In this document: piece by piece, positions 28,012 to 36,169 of the stretch
How the letters are laid out: the number at the start of each line of letters is the position of its first letter
How positions within the stretch are numbered: the stretch's first letter is position 1
Assembly (NCBI GenBank): GCA_900752975.1
Contig: CAADXH010000018.1
Span: 1-64,000 of the forward strand
Reading direction: 5' to 3'
Origin: Bacilli bacterium
GTDB lineage: Bacteria; Bacillota_I; Bacilli_A; ML615J-28; CAG-313
Length of the DNA stretch: 64,000 nt
Notes under the pieces: generated by a model
The model's input: the letters and a program-made list of their open reading frames with translations, nothing else
What the model was told of the DNA's origin: nothing
Databases searched by the model: none
Position numbers and translations under genes: made by a program

Positions 28012-28088
28012 TGGTCGGGATAACAGGATTCGAACCTGCGGCATCTTGGTCCCAAACCAAGCACTCTACCAAGCTGAGTTATATCCCG
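28012..28088 (-). tRNA. tRNA-Pro(UGG)
   Basis: A 77-nt tRNA with acceptor CGGGATA/TATCCCG, anticodon stem CTTGG/CCAAG, loop TTTGGGA (anticodon TGG), T loop TTCGAAT and encoded ACCA. Confidence 0.94.
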
Positions 28089-28168
28089 ATAGGTCTCTCC
28101 TGAAGTGATAGTCTTTTCTGAAATGAAGAGAGGGGGTATTTTCAGGAGAGAAATCTATGGTTAAATAG

Positions 28169-30469
28169 TTATATCATATTAGAGATATAGTAATCTGTTT
28201 CAAATGCAGTGATTACTTTAACATGATTGTTACTATTGTCAAAAGGAAGTTGATTATTTGAAAATACGATATCAGCTTCTTCTGGAGTAAAAACTAATTC
28301 TCCTCTAGCAATTGTATTGAAGAAGATTAAATCATAAAGATTTGGTCTTTCTTTATACATATTAACAATTGCTTTTATGAGTTCACTAATCTTGTTTACT
28401 CCACCTTCTACAGTGCTATACGCAAAGCTAGAACTATATGTCATGTCTGTCCAAATAAATTGTTTTTCTTTACAGTCAAACATAACCGGAATACATTGAG
28501 TTGTGTTGGTATCGATATCAAATAACATTTCCACAGTGGACGGTTCAAATATTTCACCATCATTACAGCCTTTTCGATTCATCCATCCGAATCTACAGTT
28601 TTTTAATTCAGAGAATTTTTGTCCTGTATAACTATGAATCGTGAATGCTGCATATCTAGCACCGACTTCCAATACTTTGTCAATATTAAGATCGATAAAT
28701 TCAGATACACCATCACCTGAAATATCACCACCGTTTGTGATATCACCTGAATGACAACCAAATGAATCTTTTAATGATGTGAATGATATTTTTCTTACAA
28801 ATTCAAAGTTTTCATTATATAACGACAATGATAAATCAATATCAACTCTATCGTTAATATTATTTGTCCACCAAATAAATGAACGAATATAATTAACTTC
28901 CTCTGGAATACTAATACGACTTCCTCTAACAATGTTCTTAGTTGTTTTAGAAGCATTCTTTAAAGAGAATGGAACAATGAAATTCTTAAAATCGCTATCG
29001 ATATATACTTTACCTAACTTTGGCTTTTTTATAAGAATAGTTCTAAGTGCTTTGACACAAATCAAACAAACATAACTACAAACTTTTTTTGTTAAAGCTG
29101 GTTTTTTGTTATCTACGATTTTAACTTTTGCTGTGTTGCAATTAGGAATGAATGTTCTAAATTCTTTGTTTGCTTCTTCTACTCGATTAGTAAAATGTCG
29201 ATACATTTGAACCAGAATATTAGTAGCAACTTTATCAGCTATCTCTTCAAATCCAGAAATGATAATTTCACTATCTACTTCACTATTGTGAGTCATTGTT
29301 AAGAATCTATCAAGATTTCTTGCGAATTCACCTGGACGTTCTTTAGCAATATTCACCAAATCTCTGATAAATTGACTTGTTGGAATCGTTTTATACCTTT
29401 TGCACATCTCATTAATTCGATATGCATAACAGTATACATTAACATCTGTCTTATGCTTGTTATTTCTAAGACGGTTAAATGTTGTACAAACATCTGGATA
29501 TCTTCTATTAGCAAACTTTTCATTTAAATGAAGCCGTTCAGCTACCCTTAACCAACGTTCTCTATATCGATATATATCTTCAAGAGCATTATCATCACTA
29601 ATATGAGAATTAAGAAGTCTTAAAATAAGTCTGCTCTTTGGTCTAGAAATATGAAGTTTTACATTACTTTTAAGAGTAGGATCATTTTCATAAGCAAATC
29701 GTAAAATATCTGTTATTGTTTTATAGAATTTTGAAAGTTTTTCAAAACCTACAATGTCTTTCAGAACAGAAGTCGCATAAACTAGATTTGCTTTATTAGG
29801 AATTTCAAATCCGTATTTACGAAATCTATTTAAAAACTCTTCTCCACCACCAAGAATTTTTGCTATATTTTCAATATCTGTATAATCAGTTGGTGACATT
29901 GTGACTTTAGCAGTAACGATATTATAGAATAAATCGATTAACTCATCGAAATCTGCAATATCAAGAACTTCTAATTTATCGAGTCTGTCTAGTTCAGGTC
30001 TTTCCTCTTTCTCACATTCTACAGTAGATTCAGGAGGATTACTATAGTATTGAACTAATGCATTATATAACAGGTTTAATTGATCTGTTTCAATTACTTG
30101 AGTAGGAAAATTTGGATACATAACCTTATGAGTAACATCTGAACCTGTATAATGTTCTATTACTGGACGAAGTACTTCAGTATACCATTTACTAATTGCT
30201 CCCTTGTCAATTGACAACAAAAAATTGATTGTCTTTGACGACAATCTAAAGCCACAATCTTTCATATTTTTATAAACGGTAAATACCATATAGATTTTTT
30301 CAGTATCCTTACAATCTTCAATAGTCTCATTGATTGTTTTAGAAGTAACCGATTCTAAGATTTCATTATAGAAACCATCGTAATACCACGGGGCTAGAAT
30401 CCTTCCTTTTCTTCTCATAAGAATTTCTGAAAGTACGTACATTTCGCTGTTTGAATAATAATTGTTCAT
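28169..30469 (-). CDS. TerD-domain protein of the MXAN_6230/SCO0930 type
   Basis: A 766-aa protein; the start MNNYYSNSE lies nine bases after AAGGAGAG. Residues 1-480 are helical with the pattern of the MXAN_6230/SCO0930 family, including an ERPGEFARNLDRFL motif near residue 390. From about residue 520 a TerD-like domain follows: RGSRISIPEEV, SFIWWTN, DIDLSLSLY, then CHSGDITNGGD...SEFIDLNIDKVLE, the acidic repeats that bind calcium in TerD proteins. TerD proteins are linked to tellurite and phage/stress resistance; the role in a phage is unknown. It sits immediately downstream of the large structured non-coding region. Confidence 0.8.
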   Translation of the reverse strand: MNNYYSNSEMYVLSEILMRRKGRILAPWYYDGFYNEILESVTSKTINETIEDCKDTEKIYMVFTVYKNMKDCGFRLSSKTINFLLSIDKGAISKWYTEVLRPVIEHYTGSDVTHKVMYPNFPTQVIETDQLNLLYNALVQYYSNPPESTVECEKEERPELDRLDKLEVLDIADFDELIDLFYNIVTAKVTMSPTDYTDIENIAKILGGGEEFLNRFRKYGFEIPNKANLVYATSVLKDIVGFEKLSKFYKTITDILRFAYENDPTLKSNVKLHISRPKSRLILRLLNSHISDDNALEDIYRYRERWLRVAERLHLNEKFANRRYPDVCTTFNRLRNNKHKTDVNVYCYAYRINEMCKRYKTIPTSQFIRDLVNIAKERPGEFARNLDRFLTMTHNSEVDSEIIISGFEEIADKVATNILVQMYRHFTNRVEEANKEFRTFIPNCNTAKVKIVDNKKPALTKKVCSYVCLICVKALRTILIKKPKLGKVYIDSDFKNFIVPFSLKNASKTTKNIVRGSRISIPEEVNYIRSFIWWTNNINDRVDIDLSLSLYNENFEFVRKISFTSLKDSFGCHSGDITNGGDISGDGVSEFIDLNIDKVLEVGARYAAFTIHSYTGQKFSELKNCRFGWMNRKGCNDGEIFEPSTVEMLFDIDTNTTQCIPVMFDCKEKQFIWTDMTYSSSFAYSTVEGGVNKISELIKAIVNMYKERPNLYDLIFFNTIARGELVFTPEEADIVFSNNQLPFDNSNNHVKVITAFETDYYISNMI

Positions 30470-30489
30470 TTCATTTCTCTCCTTCATGA

Positions 30490-31070
30490 TTAAAAGTAAA
30501 ATGAGGGCGTGTATATCTCGTTATCTATATAATAAACCCATATTATTCAACGTAGAAGTAAGATAACAAATTTACAACACGAGCCCTCACTTTCGGTTAG
30601 AATGATCTCAAATTCTATTCGGAGAATGCCAGGAGTGCCCCGTACATCCCCTAAGAATATGATATGAATTTGAATACACCAAAACTGTTTTTATCTACAT
30701 TCTATGGTTTAGTATTGTTTATCACATATTCTGGCTAAATCTCTAATTCATTATAAATAGAAGTAAGAAGATATATTAACAATACTAAGCCACGGTAGAT
30801 GTCGGAAAAGAATAGAGTACAATCGGAGGAGTTACCTCTTTTTGTACATAGGAGGTACAGAACCCAAGAGCAAGAAGAGAAAAACTTGGGTTCTGTACAA
30901 GTACAAACTATGTGTGAATATAAAATTCACAACAATTTTGGAAAGCTCATCAAAGGGCAATCAAACCTTCTCTGAGCATATATCGGGATATAAGAGAAGT
31001 ATTATAGCTTATATCCCGTAAGTAAATAGGAGGTCGTTAGTTCGTTACAAACTAACTATGATAACGCAAA
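30490..31070. ncRNA. Large highly structured non-coding region (candidate ornate phage RNA)
   Basis: About 600 bp without a credible gene, between two leftward genes. At least seven stems are visible: TGAGGGC..GTGT (30502-30512) with ACAC..GCCCTCA (30577-30589) enclosing GTTATCT/AGATAAC; CAAATTC/GAATTTG (30609-30672); a 14-bp stem from 30706-30719 to 30778-30791; a perfect 14-bp stem 30855-30868 / 30885-30898; GTGAAT/ATTCAC (30914-30930); an 11-bp stem 30984-30994 / 31008-31018; and GTTAGTT/AACTAAC (31036-31056). Size, density of helices and location between tRNA-Lys and tRNA-Pro recall phage GOLLD/ROOL-type RNAs. Strand and class are not resolved by eye. Confidence 0.55.
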
Positions 31071-31088
31071 TTTTCATTTACGAAGTTA

Positions 31089-31406
31089 TTATAATCTGTC
31101 ACAGATATCTTTAATGTGTTTGTCACAATTATAGATTCTGTTTTCGGTTTTAGCGATTTCAGCATTAACTTGTTCAAGCATATCTTCGAGCATTTCTTTC
31201 TTGAACATTAAGCCTCTTTTCTCAAATTTATGATATTTCCGTTCCATTTTAGCTTCTGCAATTCTAGTAGCTTCTAGTTCATTACTAGCATCACCATCTT
31301 TAAGTCTAGCAATACCAACAAATTCGAATCCATCTACATTTGCAGATGCAGTAATCTTACCATCTTCAACGGTAATCTTTTTTGCTTTCTCTAACAGTTT
31401 AATCAT
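31089..31406 (-). CDS. Small hypothetical protein
   Basis: A 105-aa protein starting MIKLLEKAKK after AAAGGAATATTACT. The N-terminal half is a short beta unit (KITVEDGKITASANVDGFEFVGIARLK) followed by a helix; the C-terminal half is a charged coiled coil that includes a basic patch (MERKYHKFEKRG). This shape resembles small phage nucleic-acid or dsRBD-like proteins, but no family is certain. It is encoded just before the large structured region on the same strand. Confidence 0.75.
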   Translation of the reverse strand: MIKLLEKAKKITVEDGKITASANVDGFEFVGIARLKDGDASNELEATRIAEAKMERKYHKFEKRGLMFKKEMLEDMLEQVNAEIAKTENRIYNCDKHIKDICDRL

Positions 31407-31437
31407 AGTAATATTCCTTTCTTGTTTTATTTTGGAA

Positions 31438-31513
31438 TGGTGAGATATGAGAGGTTCGAACTCTCGACCCTTACATTAAAAGTGTAATGCTCTACCAACT
31501 GAGCTAATATCTC
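31438..31513 (-). tRNA. tRNA-Lys(UUU)
   Basis: A 76-nt tRNA with acceptor GAGATAT/ATATCTC, anticodon stem TTACA/TGTAA, loop CTTTTAA (anticodon TTT), T loop TTCGAAC and encoded ACCA. Confidence 0.95.
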
Positions 31514-31557
31514 AATTGATTTTTTACATATATGTTATTCGATATTAATTTTTAACA

Positions 31558-31598
31558 AAAAGAGAGAGATAAGTCACTAGAAACGAATCTAGTGACTT
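31558..31598 (-). terminator. Intrinsic terminator
   Basis: AAGTCACTAGA / TCTAGTGACTT stem followed on the minus strand by a pyrimidine tract (ATCTCTCTCTTTTTG), downstream of the holin candidate. Confidence 0.75.
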
Positions 31599-31654
31599 AT
31601 TTCAGTTAAGGTTTAGGCATAAGCAAAGATAAGAAATTGGAAAAGTAAATCACA

Positions 31655-32056
31655 TTATTCTTCTATATCACTTTCACTATTTTCTTGAGATTCAGTCTCC
31701 TCTGTTTGACTAGAAGATCCGCTATTACTTTTATTTAATATATTGTTGTATATTTGTTTAAGATCAATACTAAATCTATCTTTTACAATAATACAGATTG
31801 CTTCATACATACCTGTAGATGATAAACCTAAGAAGATTAATAGAATAATTTTAGATACTAAGCTTTCATCGTCATAAGTACCTGGGATAGCAAATCCTAG
31901 AATTACTGAAACAATAGAGTTAATATATGGAATAAACTTATTTGGAATCTTACTGATTGTACCTTTAATGATTGTACCAATCACAAAGCATCCAATAATA
32001 ATGATTACCCCATTTCCTAAAAACAAATCAGAAAAGTTAGTTAGAATATCTTCCAT
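31655..32056 (-). CDS. Holin candidate
   Basis: A 133-aa protein; the start MEDILTNFSD follows AAAGGAGGGTATTAAC. Three hydrophobic segments are visible: about residues 12-34 (GVIIIIGCFVIGTIIKG), 43-60 (INSIVSVILGFAIPG) and 68-92 (SKIILLIFLGLSSTGMYEAICII), followed by a hydrophilic Ser/Gln/Glu-rich tail. The pattern IPNKFIPYINSIVSVILG and the GLSSTGMYEA segment match small Bacillota phage holins. A role in lysis is likely, though no endolysin is encoded next to it. Confidence 0.65.
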   Translation of the reverse strand: MEDILTNFSDLFLGNGVIIIIGCFVIGTIIKGTISKIPNKFIPYINSIVSVILGFAIPGTYDDESLVSKIILLIFLGLSSTGMYEAICIIVKDRFSIDLKQIYNNILNKSNSGSSSQTEETESQENSESDIEE

Positions 32057-32096
32057 GTTAATACCCTCCTTTACCTTTAAGTTAGAAAAAATAAAG

Positions 32097-32124
32097 GCAC
32101 ATATGGACTTTCGTCCATATGCAC
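32097..32124 (-). terminator. Intrinsic terminator
   Basis: GCACATATGGAC / GTCCATATGCAC stem followed on the minus strand by TTTATTTTTTC, between the zinc-ribbon gene and the holin candidate. Confidence 0.8.
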
Positions 32125-32132
32125 CCATTCTT

Positions 32133-32543
32133 TTACCACGGAACGTCGTCTTCTTTATCTAAGCCTTCGATATATTCCAAAGGTTGATGTTCAGAAAGTT
32201 TTACATTTGAGAAAGGTGTAACTTTCTTATCCATTATCAAATGGGATAATAATGAAGATTTAGAATCATTGGAATAATTATGCTTTCGTTCATAATCATA
32301 AATATACTGACCTATTCCGTCAGGATATACTTTATATTTAATAGTATCTCCATCGGATTCTGCAATTGCTATTGATGTTTTACCACATCCTGAGCAATAT
32401 GCATATGTCATATATTGTTCTTGCTTAAGAATATTCGGAACCCCATCACTGTCAATTGAGTAATCATATCTCATACCTTCTGTAATATTGATTTCTCCCC
32501 CACAATAAGGGCAAGTCCCATCAAATTCTACGAACATATTCAT
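32133..32543 (-). CDS. Zinc-ribbon protein
   Basis: A 136-aa protein after CCGGAGGAATAAAA. CPYCGGE (residues 11-14) and YCSGCGK (about 50-53) give a C-x2-C ... C-x2-C zinc ribbon. The C-terminal part is charged and ends in DKEDDVPW. It is the third gene in a tight leftward set (RNAP beta N-half, 81-aa protein, this gene), so a transcription-related role is possible but not shown. Confidence 0.75.
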   Translation of the reverse strand: MNMFVEFDGTCPYCGGEINITEGMRYDYSIDSDGVPNILKQEQYMTYAYCSGCGKTSIAIAESDGDTIKYKVYPDGIGQYIYDYERKHNYSNDSKSSLLSHLIMDKKVTPFSNVKLSEHQPLEYIEGLDKEDDVPW

Positions 32544-32545
32544 TT

Positions 32546-32791
32546 TTATTCCTCCGGTTCATATTTTATTTTTCTGATATCACCAGACATTACAATTCTG
32601 GCATCAGAGTAACGCTTACTATAACTCTCAGGGTCATTTGTAAGCATTGTATACTTTTTAAAGTTTCCTGATACCAGAACCTTTCCTAGTTTAGGATTCA
32701 TGTTTCCATTCTTAATAGCAAGTTCCTTAATCTTATTAAGGTGCTCATTTGAAAACATGAAGTAACGAATATACAGATTGTTTGACATCAT
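32546..32791 (-). CDS. Small hypothetical protein
   Basis: An 81-aa basic protein starting MMSNNLYIRYF, six bases after AAGGAGG. It starts one base after the stop of the RNAP beta N-half gene and stops two bases before the zinc-ribbon gene, so all three are one operon. A short alpha/beta pattern is seen; no family is recognised. Confidence 0.75.
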   Translation of the reverse strand: MMSNNLYIRYFMFSNEHLNKIKELAIKNGNMNPKLGKVLVSGNFKKYTMLTNDPESYSKRYSDARIVMSGDIRKIKYEPEE

Positions 32792-32792
32792 A

Positions 32793-34529
32793 TTATACCT
32801 CCTTGTTATACTCAGGGTCTGTTTTAATCGTATAGTCCATGAGCTTATTCAGTTTCCCTATAATTGTATCGAGCATCTCTCTTCCATAATCAGTTCCAAG
32901 AAGTTCTTCTTTTGTCTGGAATATAGAAGCCATGCTATAAACTTTTCGGTACTCATCAATAAGTTTATCTTGAGTTTCCCTCCAATTACAAGGTTCCTTA
33001 TAATCACTCAAGTACATACCGTCATATACTTTCGCATATGGACAAAGTAATCCTGTCATACCAGGGTCACCTGCTGGTGAAGTATCGCAATCCACTTTTC
33101 CGATATGACTTGGATTTGCTAATCGATACTTTACAGGAACTGCACTAGCCTTGTTTTCACCAATACCGGAAGCCCCTTTGAAAGTATATTTCAAGACCGA
33201 GAAAATGTCATCATCATTAACATTGTTTTTATAACTTACTAAGTTACTATTCTTAAGACAATCAAGAATAAACTTATGGTCAATGTTAAAGGTCTTAAAG
33301 AACTTATTAATCGTTAAACTGTTGATTCCATTCGCAGCATTGATAAGAACTTTTGATAACTTATTTGCATAGAATCCTGCGATATAAACAGCTATCTTTA
33401 GTTTCTTATAAGACATATCATAATTGTCCTTTACCCACAATGCATCAAACTCATACATCATCCATCGAAGAATATCTAACAATGTTCGTTTGTCTTCTTC
33501 TGGTAATCTAAGAGTTTCTTTCATCATGATAGAATAATTCTTTGTTGTAGATTCAAGCATTGCTTGACCCTTTTCAACACTTTTATTCTTAAAGTCCTGT
33601 CCAAGCATACAAAGCCAATAATCTTTAGAAAACAGTTTCTCAAGATTTAAACCTTTCTTAGGACAATTCATAAGAATTGTAGTGATGAAAGATTGAGTAA
33701 CAGGAGAACTATTCCAAATCATAAATGGTACTGATACATATACATTATCCTTTTCATTGAAAAGAACAACGAATTCATCGTTCGGATGATATGGTTTATC
33801 TGTAATATAAATCTCAGCTAATCTAAGATAGTTCATTGCTTGAACAATCCCATACTTTGCTAAGAAATATTTACAAACAGGTACATCTACACCGAAAAGA
33901 TTTGTTGTATAATTAATACTCGATACTTCAATGGATTTTGTTGTACCATCTTCGTTAAACCAGAGTTGATTAATCTTATATCTTTTTTCAGATACAGTAT
34001 GTTTTTGAAATACTTGTCTGAAATTCACACAACGCATCTTCTTTTTGTTAGAATTGTTGTTATAAGTCGAAGCATCTGCAATCTGATAGAGAGTACTATA
34101 GATTGTACCATCTATTCTAAAGTAGTATTTATTTACTACTTTAGGAATGTCGATGAATACTGATTTATCAGCAATTTCTCCATTGATTTCAACATGATAG
34201 TTTACTTCAAGAAGAATGATATCACTATCCTTAAGATTAATATAATCATGAATATTATATTCAATTCTCTTGTTTCTTCTATTTCCGTCTGATTCGAGTT
34301 CGTATATAACATCTCTGACTTCTCTATAGTCATCAATTACTCTAAAGTAATTAATACCAATGAAAAGCTGTTTGCCTTCGGTATTTACATTCGTAGGTTC
34401 TGCTACAGACATAATTACCTTTTCAACTGCGTCAATAATATCGTACTCGCTTCTAATAAATAACTTTTCGTTGAATGGTTCACGAAATTTATTAGAATAG
34501 TCTGCGAGCATCTGTCGTATATTAATCAT
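32793..34529 (-). CDS. RNA polymerase beta subunit, N-terminal half (split gene)
   Basis: A 578-aa protein; the start MINIRQML sits eight bases after AGGGGG. The decisive motif is near residues 468-495, VKYRLANPSHIGKVDCDTSPAGDPGMTGLL (split here over two adjacent pieces), which aligns with the beta fork region R..HPSH.GR.CP.ETPEG...GL. Upstream segments (VFIDIPKVVNKYYFRIDGT) match the beta element that precedes the EKVIVSQ motif. The sequence ends where beta continues into the HDDANRAL region, which begins the 38484 gene. The two together make one beta subunit, probably of the non-virion RNAP. It overlaps the upstream gene by 8 bases. Confidence 0.85.
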   Translation of the reverse strand: MINIRQMLADYSNKFREPFNEKLFIRSEYDIIDAVEKVIMSVAEPTNVNTEGKQLFIGINYFRVIDDYREVRDVIYELESDGNRRNKRIEYNIHDYINLKDSDIILLEVNYHVEINGEIADKSVFIDIPKVVNKYYFRIDGTIYSTLYQIADASTYNNNSNKKKMRCVNFRQVFQKHTVSEKRYKINQLWFNEDGTTKSIEVSSINYTTNLFGVDVPVCKYFLAKYGIVQAMNYLRLAEIYITDKPYHPNDEFVVLFNEKDNVYVSVPFMIWNSSPVTQSFITTILMNCPKKGLNLEKLFSKDYWLCMLGQDFKNKSVEKGQAMLESTTKNYSIMMKETLRLPEEDKRTLLDILRWMMYEFDALWVKDNYDMSYKKLKIAVYIAGFYANKLSKVLINAANGINSLTINKFFKTFNIDHKFILDCLKNSNLVSYKNNVNDDDIFSVLKYTFKGASGIGENKASAVPVKYRLANPSHIGKVDCDTSPAGDPGMTGLLCPYAKVYDGMYLSDYKEPCNWRETQDKLIDEYRKVYSMASIFQTKEELLGTDYGREMLDTIIGKLNKLMDYTIKTDPEYNKEV

Positions 34530-35238
34530 TTTCATTTCCCCCTAACTTTATTGGTCCAAATGCAGAGATGGCATTATTGATATAATTTGTATATTCTTCA
34601 TCATTAACACCATCTCCAATCCAAGGGAACACTAACGTTTTTCCAATTGGATTTGCTACATTAGGATTCATATCTTGAATGACTAATGTAACTCTGACAT
34701 CTGTATTTGATAAGATAGATTCAGCTTTACCGGCAGTAATACTATTACCGTTAAACTTTCTCTTATCATTATTAAAGTCAGAACCAAATCTTTCAGCATA
34801 ATTATTAATATTACAATGCTTTGCTGCAATTGCAGACTTCACTGCAAACATTAATGCTGTGTCATTAACTTGGTCGATATTAGGAGTGAATACTTCATCG
34901 TTAGAAATAAGATGATTGTATTCATCTTTGTATATCTTTTCCTTTGCATCTACTACATCCTGGAACGTAGATGCTGAACCAAAATACGCTAAATGAGAAT
35001 CAGAATACATTTCTCTTTCTTCCTCATTCGGATATACGATATAACTAGTGATACAATCGTTTAAATAGAACCCAGGTCTATCGTAAACAATACCACAAGT
35101 ATATACTGGAAGGACGAAACCATTTATATGAATAGCCAAACTATCAATAATTGTGTTCAGTCCTATTTGGTTGATTTGGTTCAATTCAATAACGTCATAG
35201 ATTTTGCCGTTAATGAATGCTTTGTTTGTTGTTAACAT
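34522..35238 (-). CDS. Hypothetical protein in the RNAP operon
   Basis: A 238-aa protein starting MLTTNKAFINGKIYDVIEL, after AGAGGGGTTGAAAAT. It is mixed alpha/beta with a Tyr/Asp/Asn-rich middle and an acidic C-terminus. Its stop overlaps the start of the RNAP beta N-half gene by 8 bases, so the two are translationally coupled and may act together. No family is recognised. Confidence 0.75.
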   Translation of the reverse strand: MLTTNKAFINGKIYDVIELNQINQIGLNTIIDSLAIHINGFVLPVYTCGIVYDRPGFYLNDCITSYIVYPNEEEREMYSDSHLAYFGSASTFQDVVDAKEKIYKDEYNHLISNDEVFTPNIDQVNDTALMFAVKSAIAAKHCNINNYAERFGSDFNNDKRKFNGNSITAGKAESILSNTDVRVTLVIQDMNPNVANPIGKTLVFPWIGDGVNDEEYTNYINNAISAFGPIKLGGNEND

Positions 35239-35261
35239 ATTTTCAACCCCTCTTAAGATAT

Positions 35262-35300
35262 TAAAAATAAAGCACCTGCCGACATGCGGTCGACAGGTGC
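35262..35300 (-). terminator. Intrinsic terminator
   Basis: GCACCTG-CGAC / GTCG-CAGGTGC stem with an A-to-C mismatch, followed on the minus strand by TTTATTTTTAA, downstream of the 35330 gene. Confidence 0.75.
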
Positions 35301-35329
35301 CAAATTTATATGAAGACTATTACAATAGA

Positions 35330-36070
35330 TTAGGAATTCATATCATTGCTACCCTTTGCGATAGCCTTCATTTCTTCCCCAAATTGGATGGAGATTTTCT
35401 TGACATCCTTTACAACTTCTACAGAACCTGTTGCAACGACTGTCAAAGCATTATTGTATTCTTCTTCGGACATAGTATTAGAATACTTACCGATATAATC
35501 GTCAATTACAAGTTCAACGATTTCATCGGCTTTTGCATTTACGTCAAACCAATGATACAGTACTTCAAATACCTGCATGGTCAAGACATAAATCATCTGA
35601 TCATCTGCAATCGCATAGTTATGTGCGATGCACAAATTTGCATTGAATAATTCCCAGTACTTCATGTTTCTGTCTGGGTCGGAGAAGTCAGTATAGTTTA
35701 CCAACTTGTCCTTAGAAATATTCTTAATATCATTCTGATCGAAAGTGATATTGAAGAAATAGTTTTCACCTTCAGCGTCATAATCAGATACACACGCTGC
35801 AATGAATTCTCCAGAATCTTTCTGGAACACAAGTGCTGCCTTTGTTTTGCACTTGAAGAACGGTGTTGACATAATGTCAGCACAAGTCTTAATTACATTC
35901 GGGAACATATCAACACTGCTGTTGAAGTGAGTTCTCGGATTCGGATTCAGTGTGATTTCTACAGAGATATCATCACCTGTAATCTTGCTTTTGAATGTTG
36001 GCATGCTTGCTTCCACACCACATTTGTAGCTCTGCGGGATAGTCGAATTTCTTAATACTGTTGTACTCAT
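35330..36070 (-). CDS. Hypothetical phage protein
   Basis: A 246-aa acidic protein starting MSTTVLRNST, after AAGGAGGTACTTGTT. The first half is beta-rich (SKITGDDISVEITLNPNP, ENYFFNITFDQNDI); the second half is helical. It has its own promoter with a GNRA-type 5' stem-loop and its own terminator, the arrangement of abundant monocistronic phage proteins. Codons are richer in C/G at third positions than in the neighbours. No family is recognised. Confidence 0.8.
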   Translation of the reverse strand: MSTTVLRNSTIPQSYKCGVEASMPTFKSKITGDDISVEITLNPNPRTHFNSSVDMFPNVIKTCADIMSTPFFKCKTKAALVFQKDSGEFIAACVSDYDAEGENYFFNITFDQNDIKNISKDKLVNYTDFSDPDRNMKYWELFNANLCIAHNYAIADDQMIYVLTMQVFEVLYHWFDVNAKADEIVELVIDDYIGKYSNTMSEEEYNNALTVVATGSVEVVKDVKKISIQFGEEMKAIAKGSNDMNS

Positions 36071-36102
36071 AACAAGTACCTCCTTAAAATAATTAGATAT
36101 AT

Positions 36103-36138
36103 GATAGAGATTACTCTCTTATCGTTTATATTATATAC
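36103..36138 (-). promoter_or_regulatory. Promoter with 5' GNRA stem-loop
   Basis: The minus strand reads GTATATAATATAAAC (36138-36124), followed at once by GATA/TATC with a bulged A and GAGA/TCTC closing a GTAA tetraloop (36123-36103). Confidence 0.65.
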
Positions 36139-36169
36139 ATTTATATCTTAGTTTGACTCGTATTAATTT

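Noticed and set aside
28169..30469. TerD-domain gene as an additional RNA polymerase subunit because of its size and position
   Set aside because: No beta or beta' motifs are present, and the C-terminal acidic repeats fit TerD.
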